NCBI GenBank assembly: GCA_013820865.1
Contig: JACDHU010000053.1
Span: forward strand, 1-8,923
Length of the DNA stretch: 8,923 nt
Reading direction: 5' to 3'
From: Chloroflexota bacterium
GTDB taxonomy: Bacteria; Chloroflexota; Limnocylindria; QHBO01
Of this stretch, positions 1 through 6,174 are shown in pieces. The notes below the pieces were generated by a model. The model saw only the letters and a list, made by a program, of their open reading frames with translations, did no database searches and was not told where the DNA came from. Positions within the stretch are counted from its first letter, which is position 1. Every line of letters starts with the position of its first letter. The translations under genes were made by a program, and so were the position numbers.

Positions 1-39
1 GCGCCCGACCGGCCGATCGAACCGGTCGCGCAGCCATGA
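1..39 (+). CDS. 3' end of an upstream cluster gene (identity not determined)
   Basis: Frame 1 is open from the first base and ends at a TGA at 37-39, giving the C-terminal tail APDRPIEPVAQP. The stop overlaps the murF ATG at 36-38 as ATGA, the same junction type used further along the cluster, which is the main reason to believe it is a real gene end. In dcw clusters the gene before murF is usually murE, and in some lineages ftsI or another gene. Twelve residues rich in proline are too few to choose between them. Confidence 0.55.
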   Translation, partial: APDRPIEPVAQP

Positions 40-1475
40 CGCTGGTAAACTGCCCGACAGCCCGCAGCGTGGTCCGTGTGCCTCCCACGATCCGTCTCGA
101 CGACCTGCTGGCCGCCACCGGCGGCCGCCTCCAGGGGCCGGCATCGGTCACGTCCATCGCCGGCGCTTCCGTCGACTCCCGTCGAGTGACTCCCGGCTCG
201 ATCTACGTCGCCCTCCACGGCGAACGGACCGATGGGCACCACTTCGTGACCGATGCGCTGCGCGCCGGGGCCGTTGCCGCGCTCGTCGATCGCCCGGTCG
301 AACTGCCCGCCGACCTTCACGCGCCCGTGGTGATCGTCTCGGATGCACTGCGTGCGCTCGGCGATCTCGCCGCGTGGTGGAGGTCGCGTCACGCGGTCCG
401 GGTCGTCGGCGTGACCGGGTCGACCGGCAAGACGATCGCGAAGGAGATGACGGCCGATCTGCTCTCCCGCAGTCTCGTCACGCTCCGCAACGAGGGCAAC
501 CTGAACTCCGAGACCGGCCTCCCGATGACCCTGCTACGACTGGATGCGTCGCACGAGGCGGCGGTGCTCGAGATGAGCATGTACACCACGGGCGAGATCG
601 CGCGGCTGGCCGAGATCGCCAGGCCCGAGGTTGGGATCGTGCTCAGCGTTCATCCCGCGCATCTCGAGCGAGCCGGCAGCATCGATCGCATCGCGCAGGC
701 CAAGGGGGAGTTGCCTGCGGCCCTTCCCGCAGATGGCCTGGCCATCCTCAACGCCGATGACCATCGCGTCCTCGCCATGCGCAGTCTCACGCGGGCGACG
801 GTCCGCACCTTCGGCCTCGCGGCGAACGCCGACGTGCGCGCCGACGAGGTCGTGAGCAACGGCCTGGCGGGCACCGTCTTCATGGTTCGCGCCCCATGGG
901 GCGAGCGACGCGTTCGCAGCGCCACGCCTGGCCGGCACCTGGTCCCGCACGCGCTGGCCGCCGCCACAGCCGCCGAGCACCTCGGCGTGCCACTCGACGA
1001 AGTTGAGGTTGGGCTCGCCGCAGGAAGCCGCGCAGCGCACCGCATGCAGGTCGAGACGGCTGCCTCGGGCGCAACCTTGGTGGATGACACGTACAACGCC
1101 TCACCGATCAGCATGCGCGCGGCGCTCGACTTCCTGGCCGAGACGCCGATCACCTTCGGGCGCCGGCGCCTGGCGGTGCTGGGCGACATGCTCGAACTCG
1201 GGCCGGACGAGGCGCGGCTGCATCACGAGATCGGGGAGCATGCCGCTCGTTCGGCCGATCTGCTCGTGGCGGTGGGAGCTCGTGGTCGCTGGATCGCGGA
1301 AGGAGCGCGCGCTGCGGGCGCGACAAGGGTCGTCCAGGCCGACGACGCGGATGAGGCGGCATCGGTCCTCGAGCGCGAGGCGGCGACCGGTCCTGGTGAT
1401 CTCGTGCTGCTCAAGGCGTCGCGCGGCATCGGCCTCGATCGGGCGGTCGACCTCTTACGGGGGGTCAATCAATGA
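36..1475 (+). CDS. murF: UDP-MurNAc-tripeptide--D-alanyl-D-alanine ligase MurF
   Basis: This cytoplasmic ATP-dependent ligase adds the D-Ala-D-Ala dipeptide to UDP-MurNAc-tripeptide, the last soluble step of peptidoglycan precursor synthesis. The 479-residue protein has the three Mur ligase domains: a substrate-binding N-terminal domain (about 18-115), a central ATPase domain with the P-loop GVTGSTGKT (125-133), and a C-terminal domain with the MurF-type DDTYNASPISM (350-360) and LGDMLELG (382-389). Also visible are NLNSETGLP (155-163), EMSMYTTGEI (179-188), AHLERAGS (208-215) and a Lys223 in AKGEL that fits the carbamylated lysine of the family. The usual Asn in the G-x-H-x-x-x-N motif is His305 here (GRHLVPHALAA). 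The length is normal. The ATG at 36 is chosen because it overlaps the upstream stop as ATGA; there is no clear Shine-Dalgarno sequence. A GTG at 69 is a possible later start, since recognisable homology begins near residue 18. MurF makes the precursor that MraY, encoded next, transfers to lipid. Confidence 0.97.
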   Translation: MTLVNCPTARSVVRVPPTIRLDDLLAATGGRLQGPASVTSIAGASVDSRRVTPGSIYVALHGERTDGHHFVTDALRAGAVAALVDRPVELPADLHAPVVIVSDALRALGDLAAWWRSRHAVRVVGVTGSTGKTIAKEMTADLLSRSLVTLRNEGNLNSETGLPMTLLRLDASHEAAVLEMSMYTTGEIARLAEIARPEVGIVLSVHPAHLERAGSIDRIAQAKGELPAALPADGLAILNADDHRVLAMRSLTRATVRTFGLAANADVRADEVVSNGLAGTVFMVRAPWGERRVRSATPGRHLVPHALAAATAAEHLGVPLDEVEVGLAAGSRAAHRMQVETAASGATLVDDTYNASPISMRAALDFLAETPITFGRRRLAVLGDMLELGPDEARLHHEIGEHAARSADLLVAVGARGRWIAEGARAAGATRVVQADDADEAASVLEREAATGPGDLVLLKASRGIGLDRAVDLLRGVNQ

Positions 1476-2458
1476 GCCTGGTCCAGATCGTCATCGCGTT
1501 GCTGCTGGCCTTCATCGGCATGGTGGTCCTGGCGCCCATCTACATCAGCCTGCTCGGACGCCTGGGCTTCGGGAAGAAGATCCGCGCGGACGGCCCCGAG
1601 GCGCACCTCCGGAAGGCCGGCACGCCGACCATGGGTGGCGCGCTGATGGTCGGCGTGGTGCTGTTCCTGGCCATGGCGCTGCGAATCGAGGACGCCGCCA
1701 CGCTGACACCGATGCTGACCCTCATGGGCGTCGGCATCCTTGGCGCGATCGACGATTTCGTGAACGTGCGGACCGGGATCGGTATGCGAGGACGCTGGAA
1801 GCTGGTGTGGCAGACGGCGGTGGCAATCCTGGCTGCCTTCTACATCCAGCGCCACTTCGACATCACCGGCATCAACGTCCCGGGCCTGGGCGAGATCGTT
1901 ATCGGCCCGTTGCTGTTCGTGATCTTTGTGGCCTTCGTCATCGTCGGCACCAGCAACGCCGTCAATCTGACCGATGGGCTCGACGGCCTGGCCGGTGGCG
2001 TCCTGATCTTCAGCTTCGTGGCGTACCTGCTCATCAGCCTCGTGGCGATCGATGGCGTGAAGCTGGCGCAGCCGAACATCGCCATCTTCTGCGCGCTCGT
2101 CATCGGCGCACTGGTGGGCTTCCTGTGGTTCAACGTCCATCCCGCCCAGATCATCATGGGCGACTCGGGAGCGTTGAGCCTGGGCGCCACGCTCGCCGTG
2201 GTGGCGACGGTGAACGGTCAGCTGCCGCTTCTGGCGGTGATCGGGATTGTCTTCTTCGCCGTCATCATGAGCGTCGTGATCCAGGTTGCCAGCTATCGTC
2301 TGCGCGGCCGGCGCATCTTTCGCATGGCCCCGCTCCAGCACCATTTCGAGCTCATCGGCTGGGCCGAAGAGAAGATCACCATTCGCTTCTGGATCGTGGC
2401 CGCGCTGGCCGGACTGCTGGGCTTCAGCATCTTCCTCGGCAGCGTGAACGGCATCTAG
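1472..2458 (+). CDS. mraY: Phospho-N-acetylmuramoyl-pentapeptide transferase MraY
   Basis: MraY is the integral membrane enzyme that transfers phospho-MurNAc-pentapeptide from UDP to undecaprenyl phosphate, giving lipid I and UMP. The 328-residue protein is almost entirely hydrophobic, with about ten likely membrane segments. It carries the family motifs in order: KAGTPTMGG (48-56), the catalytic aspartate pair in AIDDF (Asp94 and Asp95), NLTDGLDGLAGG (165-176), the Mg-binding stretch HPAQIIMGDSGAL (223-235, Asp231), and MAPLQHHFELIGW (285-297) on a cytoplasmic loop. The start ATG overlaps the murF stop as ATGA, with a G-rich run (1459-1464) as a weak ribosome site. The gene ends at TAG 2456-2458. 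Three codons further on, in the same frame, lies a TGA (2468-2470) that overlaps the murD start, so the gene may once have been four codons longer. Length and motifs leave little doubt about identity. Confidence 0.98.
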   Translation: MSLVQIVIALLLAFIGMVVLAPIYISLLGRLGFGKKIRADGPEAHLRKAGTPTMGGALMVGVVLFLAMALRIEDAATLTPMLTLMGVGILGAIDDFVNVRTGIGMRGRWKLVWQTAVAILAAFYIQRHFDITGINVPGLGEIVIGPLLFVIFVAFVIVGTSNAVNLTDGLDGLAGGVLIFSFVAYLLISLVAIDGVKLAQPNIAIFCALVIGALVGFLWFNVHPAQIIMGDSGALSLGATLAVVATVNGQLPLLAVIGIVFFAVIMSVVIQVASYRLRGRRIFRMAPLQHHFELIGWAEEKITIRFWIVAALAGLLGFSIFLGSVNGI

Positions 2459-2470
2459 ATGGACCGATGA
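2456..2470 (+). other. mraY-murD junction with adjacent TAG-ATG and in-frame second stop
   Basis: The mraY TAG (2456-2458) is followed directly by ATG GAC CGA TGA (2459-2470) in the same frame. The final TGA overlaps the murD ATG (2467-2469) as ATGA. The layout could allow ribosomes ending at the TAG to restart at once and stop on the murD start, or it may be the remains of a longer mraY end. Confidence 0.6.
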
Positions 2471-3891
2471 TGACTGCGCCGTCCGCCCCCGTCCGATCTG
2501 CCGCCGACCTTCGTGGCCGCCGCGTTGTCGTGCTGGGGCTGGCCCGATCTGGGGTCGCGGCCTGCCGCTTCCTGGCCGATGCCGGCGCCGTCGTGGTCGC
2601 CTACGATCGAAGGCCGGCCGCCGACCTGTCCAGAGCGGTCGCGGCCCTCGGTGCGAGGCCAATTCGTCTCGCGCTCGGCGTCACCGAGACCGCCGCCACG
2701 GCCCTGCTCGAGCACGCCGACCTGCTCGTGACCAGCCCGTCGATCTCGGCGCGCTTCGTGACCACTGACGCCTGGTTGCGCGACGCTCTGCTGGCCGCCG
2801 AGGAGCGCGGAGCCGAGCTGATCAGCGAGGTCGAGCTCTTTCTGCGATTCACCCGCGCGCGGGTCCTGGGCGTGACCGGCACCAAGGGTAAGACGACCAC
2901 GGCATCGCTCGTGGCCGCGATACTGGCCGCCGGGGACGTCGAGCACGTATTGGGTGGCAACATCGGCACGCCGCTGGTGGAGCGCGCCCTCGATCTCGGC
3001 TCGGACGATTGGGCCGTGCTCGAGCTCTCAGAGCTCCAGTTGCCAACCATCGGCCGCGGCGCCGACGTGGCGCTGTACACCAACATCGGCGAGGATCACC
3101 TCGACCGCCACGGCAGCGTCGAGGCCTACCGCTCGGTGAAGGCCATCCTGGCTGAGCTGAGCGCGCCGAGCGGCCGGGTCGTCCTGAACCATGACGATCC
3201 CGGCTGCCTCGATCTCGGCGCGCGGCTATCGCCGGCGAGCGTGGCATGGTACGGGGTCGCTCGCCCGGATCGGAGTCGGGTCGAGGCATGGATCGACGCG
3301 GACGGCTGGCTGCGCGTGGCGGGGGAGCGGCTGCTGCCGGCTGGTGACGTGCCACTTCCCGGCCGGCACATGCTGTCCAATGTCCTGGGAGCATCGCTCG
3401 CCGCGCACCTGGTGGGAGTTCCGGCTGCTGTCGTGGCTGACGCGATCCGAGGGTTTGGCGGCGTTCCGCATCGGCTGGAGCTGGTCGCGGAGCGCAACGG
3501 CGTGCGGTGGATCAATGACTCGCAGGCCACGATCCCAATGGCCGCCATCGCGGCACTCGAGGCCTTCGACGCGCCGATCGTGCTCATCTGCGGTGGGAGC
3601 CACAAGGGGCTCACGTACGACGCCTTCGCCGATGCGATCGCGCGTCGCGCCCGGGCGGCCGTCTTGATCGGCGAGACGGCCGATGAGCTCGAGCGGCTCA
3701 TCGCCGGCCGCGTGCCGGTCGAGCGCGTCGGGACGCTGGACGAGGCCGTGGTCAACGCCGCGCGGCTCGCGCGTCCGGGGGACGTGGCGCTCATGGCGCC
3801 GGCGGCGGCTAGCTTCGACATGTTCACCGACTACGCCGCGCGCGGCGATGCCTTCCGGGCGGCGGTCGCGGCCCTCGGAGGAGGCGCGTGA
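2467..3891 (+). CDS. murD: UDP-MurNAc-L-alanine--D-glutamate ligase MurD
   Basis: MurD adds D-glutamate to UDP-MurNAc-L-Ala in the cytoplasm using ATP. From ATG 2467 it has 474 residues: an N-terminal Rossmann-like domain with VVLGLARSG (21-29), a central ATPase domain with GVTGTKGKTTT (135-145), GGNIGTP (163-169), Glu186 and EDHLDRHG (209-216), Lys225 as the likely carbamylated lysine, and a C-terminal domain ending in SFDMFTDYAARGDAF (449-463). The SFDMF signature separates MurD from MurC, MurE and MurF. His335 and Arg336 (VPHR) and Asp351 match conserved catalytic-region residues. Three usual motifs are altered: HN..N reads HMLSN (Met302), DSKATN reads DSQATIP (Gln353, Ile356), and SSFQL reads SELQL. 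The frame stays open far upstream through mraY, so the start is placed by homology. ATG codons at 2467 and 2470 are both possible, with only a weak GATGGA (2458-2463) before them. It is 8 bases after mraY, so translation probably depends on mraY. Confidence 0.96.
   Translation: MMTAPSAPVRSAADLRGRRVVVLGLARSGVAACRFLADAGAVVVAYDRRPAADLSRAVAALGARPIRLALGVTETAATALLEHADLLVTSPSISARFVTTDAWLRDALLAAEERGAELISEVELFLRFTRARVLGVTGTKGKTTTASLVAAILAAGDVEHVLGGNIGTPLVERALDLGSDDWAVLELSELQLPTIGRGADVALYTNIGEDHLDRHGSVEAYRSVKAILAELSAPSGRVVLNHDDPGCLDLGARLSPASVAWYGVARPDRSRVEAWIDADGWLRVAGERLLPAGDVPLPGRHMLSNVLGASLAAHLVGVPAAVVADAIRGFGGVPHRLELVAERNGVRWINDSQATIPMAAIAALEAFDAPIVLICGGSHKGLTYDAFADAIARRARAAVLIGETADELERLIAGRVPVERVGTLDEAVVNAARLARPGDVALMAPAAASFDMFTDYAARGDAFRAAVAALGGGA
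3877..3884 (+). promoter_or_regulatory. Strong ribosome binding site for ftsW
   Basis: GGAGGAGG lies inside the last codons of murD, with its first GGAGG 6 bases before the ftsW GTG at 3888. It supports that GTG over any later start and suggests ftsW can load ribosomes itself as well as through coupling. Confidence 0.75.
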
Positions 3892-5156
3892 CGGCGGCGG
3901 CAACCACGGCATCCACCGCGCGACGCGCCCCCGCTCGCGGCGGCGTGCGCCGTGAGCGTCACGAGCCGGCCTTCGGGCTGCTGCTGGCCGCGATGGCGCT
4001 GACCGCGATCGGTATCGTGATGGTCTACTCGGCATCGAGCGTTCGGTCGTATTTCAATAGCGCCGACCCGGCCGCGCAGGGAATGGAGCAGCTGGTGTGG
4101 GCCGGACTCGGGATCACCGGCCTGGTGGTGGCCATGCGCCTCGACTTCCGCCACCTGCGCTACCTGGCCATCCCGTTCTACGTGATCACGCTCATGCTGC
4201 TCGTCGCCGTCCTGATCCCGGGCATCGGCTCGGAGATCAATGGCTCGCGGCGCTGGATCGTGATCCCGGGCGTCGGCTCCCTCCAGCCAGCCGAGTTCGC
4301 GAAGCTGGGCGTCGTGCTGTACCTCGCCCACTGGCTGGATCGGCGCGGACACGCAGCGCGCTCCTTCTGGAACGGCCTGGTGCCCTTCTGCATGCTGGTG
4401 GCGCCGGGCTTTCTCCTCATCGCAATGGAGCCGGACCTCGGCACGGCCGGCGTGTACGCCATCATCGCGGTCGGAATCTTCTTCATGGCCGGCGCCAACC
4501 TGCTGTACCTCGGCGCCATCGGCGCGGCAGTCCTGGGGACCGCCTGGCTGATGATCAGCGCCACGAGCTACCAGATGGCGCGCGTGCAGACCTTCCTCGA
4601 TCCGTTCCGCGATCCGCTCGGCACCGGCTACAACTCCATCCAGGCACTTCTGGCGCTGGCCCTGGGCGGAATCACCGGGCTGGGGCTCGGCGAGAGCCGT
4701 CAGAAGTTCCTGTATCTGCCGGCGCCCTCGACCGACTTCATCTTCGCCATCATCGGCGAGGAGTGGGGCCTGGTCGGGACGCTGACGGTCGTGGCCCTGT
4801 TCGTGGTGATCGCGTACCAGGGGTACCGGATCGCAATCACGGCGCCGGACACGTTCTCCGGCCTGGTCGCCGGCGGGATCACGACGTGGCTGGTGGCGCA
4901 GGCCTTCATCAACATCATGGTGGTCACCGCGCTCATGCCGGTGACTGGCATCCCACTTCCATTCATCAGTGCCGGCGGCTCGGCGCTGACCATCAACCTG
5001 GCGGCGATCGGCATTCTGCTGTCGATCAGTCGCGAGACCACCCAGACAGGATCCCTGCGTGATGCGGTATTCGGTGTCGGGCGGCGGAACCGGCGGGCAC
5101 ATCTACCCCGCGCTGGCCGTCGCACGAGCCCTGCGCGACGAACGTCCAGGCGCTGA
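3888..5156 (+). CDS. ftsW: Septal peptidoglycan polymerase FtsW (SEDS family)
   Basis: FtsW is a SEDS-family membrane glycosyltransferase that polymerises lipid II at the division site, working with a class B penicillin-binding protein. The 422-residue product has a basic cytoplasmic N-terminus (1-28) and about ten membrane segments (roughly 29-381). Family motifs are VMVYSAS (44-50), NGSRRWI (118-124), QPAEFAKLGVVLYLA (133-147), EPDLGTA (181-187), and LPAPSTDFIFAIIGEE (277-292) with Asp283, which aligns with the essential aspartate of the large extracellular loop. PFISAGGSALT (358-368) and LLSISRE (377-383) close the conserved core. A RodA paralogue cannot be excluded from sequence alone, but the position between murD and murG argues for FtsW. 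The GTG start overlaps the murD stop as GTGA and has a strong ribosome site. The end is odd: the frame runs 98 bases into murG, adding an arginine-rich tail (391-422) with no resemblance to FtsW. A -1 shift before position 5060 would end the protein at TGA 5060-5062 instead. Confidence 0.95.
   Translation: MTAAATTASTARRAPARGGVRRERHEPAFGLLLAAMALTAIGIVMVYSASSVRSYFNSADPAAQGMEQLVWAGLGITGLVVAMRLDFRHLRYLAIPFYVITLMLLVAVLIPGIGSEINGSRRWIVIPGVGSLQPAEFAKLGVVLYLAHWLDRRGHAARSFWNGLVPFCMLVAPGFLLIAMEPDLGTAGVYAIIAVGIFFMAGANLLYLGAIGAAVLGTAWLMISATSYQMARVQTFLDPFRDPLGTGYNSIQALLALALGGITGLGLGESRQKFLYLPAPSTDFIFAIIGEEWGLVGTLTVVALFVVIAYQGYRIAITAPDTFSGLVAGGITTWLVAQAFINIMVVTALMPVTGIPLPFISAGGSALTINLAAIGILLSISRETTQTGSLRDAVFGVGRRNRRAHLPRAGRRTSPARRTSRR
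5059..5156 (+). other. 98-base out-of-frame overlap of ftsW and murG
   Basis: Both reading frames are open here. The murG frame encodes its essential N-terminal loop (SGGGTGGH), so its start cannot lie much further downstream. The ftsW frame encodes 32 residues of which 12 are arginine. The third frame has a TGA at 5060-5062 that would form a GTGA overlap with the murG GTG. The overlap may be a true gene overlap after loss of the ftsW stop, or the result of an indel in the last codons of ftsW. Confidence 0.8.
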
Positions 5157-6174
5157 GCTCGACTACATCGGCGGTGTCCGTGGCTTCGAGCGCAGGCTCG
5201 TGGCCAATCACCCGATGCGCGGCGAGCTTCCGTATCACGAACTCGTCGTGCGGTCGCTGCGATCCGCCGGCCTGTCGGCGCACACGGTCGCTGACCCCGC
5301 GCGCCTGGTCGCATCCGTGCCGCAGGCATGGTGGCTCCTGGGCCGCCTCCAACCGGCGGCGCTCTTCACCACCGGCGGCTACCTGGCCCTGCCACTCGTA
5401 CTGGCGGCGCGCGCCCGCGGCATCCCGACCCTGGTGTGGGAGGGAAACGTCCTGCCCGGCCGCGCCACGCGCGCGATTGGCCGCTTCGCCACCCGCGTCG
5501 CGGTCAGCTTCCCTCCAACGCTCGACGCATTCAGCGGGAAGGGCTTCGTATCCGGCACGCCGATCCGCTCGTTCCTCGGGATCGACCGGGCCGCTGCCCG
5601 GCATGCCTTCGGCCTTGATCGGGGTGACCGTCTGCTCCTCGTGTTCGGTGGCTCACAGGCGGTGGCACGCATGAACACTGCCTTGACCGATGCGCTGCCG
5701 CGCCTTCTGCCCGACTGGCACGTCCTCCACCTCGCCGGAGGCGCCGGCATGGCCGAGGCCGGGGCCGCGCGCCAGGCGTTGCCTCCCGCCATCCGCTCGC
5801 GCTACACGGCTGAGCCATTCCTCACCGACCGCATGGCAGATGCGTTGGTGGCCGCAGACCTGGTCGTAGGTCGCGCCGGCTCGTCAACCTGTGCCGAGCT
5901 GACGGCCGTGGGGGTCCCCTCGATTCTCGTCCCGTATCCGTTCGCCGGCGCCCATCAGCGCTACAACGCTCACTACCTGGCCGACGAAGGCGCGGCCATC
6001 GTGGTGGCCGATGAGGATTTCACGACGGATCGGCTGGTCGCCGAGGTCCTGGGCCTTGGCGACGACGCGCGCCGAGGCGCCATGGCCGATGCCGCTCGCC
6101 GCCTCGGCCGCCCCGATGCTGCTCGCGTGTTGGCGAGCGAGCTGATCGCGCTCGCCGAGAGGAGCACGTCGTGA
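5059..6174 (+). CDS. murG: Undecaprenyldiphospho-muramoylpentapeptide beta-N-acetylglucosaminyltransferase MurG
   Basis: MurG is a GT-B fold, membrane-associated glycosyltransferase that moves GlcNAc from UDP-GlcNAc onto lipid I to make lipid II on the cytoplasmic face. The 371-residue protein has the N-terminal glycine-rich loop SGGGTGGH (7-14), a second glycine-rich GGY (106-108), the third loop FGGSQ (196-200), and the C-terminal UDP-GlcNAc site GRAGSSTCAEL (271-281, Glu280) followed by PYPFAGAHQRYNA (292-304). Two usual motifs differ: the HEQN stretch reads WEGN (127-130) and GNPVR reads GTPIR (166-170). The start is GTG 5059 or the next codon, ATG 5062; the loop at residue 7 rules out much later starts. 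AGGAT at 5048-5052 could serve either. The 5' end overlaps ftsW by 98 bases. Its product is the substrate of FtsW, and the next gene is murB rather than the usual murC. Confidence 0.97.
   Translation: MMRYSVSGGGTGGHIYPALAVARALRDERPGAELDYIGGVRGFERRLVANHPMRGELPYHELVVRSLRSAGLSAHTVADPARLVASVPQAWWLLGRLQPAALFTTGGYLALPLVLAARARGIPTLVWEGNVLPGRATRAIGRFATRVAVSFPPTLDAFSGKGFVSGTPIRSFLGIDRAAARHAFGLDRGDRLLLVFGGSQAVARMNTALTDALPRLLPDWHVLHLAGGAGMAEAGAARQALPPAIRSRYTAEPFLTDRMADALVAADLVVGRAGSSTCAELTAVGVPSILVPYPFAGAHQRYNAHYLADEGAAIVVADEDFTTDRLVAEVLGLGDDARRGAMADAARRLGRPDAARVLASELIALAERSTS
6159..6164 (+). promoter_or_regulatory. Ribosome binding site for murB
   Basis: GAGGAG sits 6 bases before the GTG at 6171, inside the end of murG. 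It supports the GTG start over the in-frame ATG at 6240. Confidence 0.7.

Noticed and set aside
1003..2466. Frame 1 open continuously from 1003 through mraY into murD, suggesting a 962-residue fusion.
   Set aside because: The upstream part matches no family and overlaps murF and mraY, whose motifs are complete; homology begins at the murD start near 2467.
1469..2662. 397-codon antisense frame opposite mraY.
   Set aside because: Its composition (His, Asp, Gln, Arg rich) is what antisense of a GC-rich membrane protein gene gives, and it has no recognisable domain.
4097..5062. Frame 2 open reading frame inside ftsW.
   Set aside because: Low-complexity Arg/His/Gly composition with no domain; only its stop at 5060-5062 is of interest, as discussed for the ftsW-murG junction.
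3831..5102. 423-codon antisense frame opposite ftsW.
   Set aside because: It is a shadow with the same biased composition; the sense strand encodes a clear FtsW.
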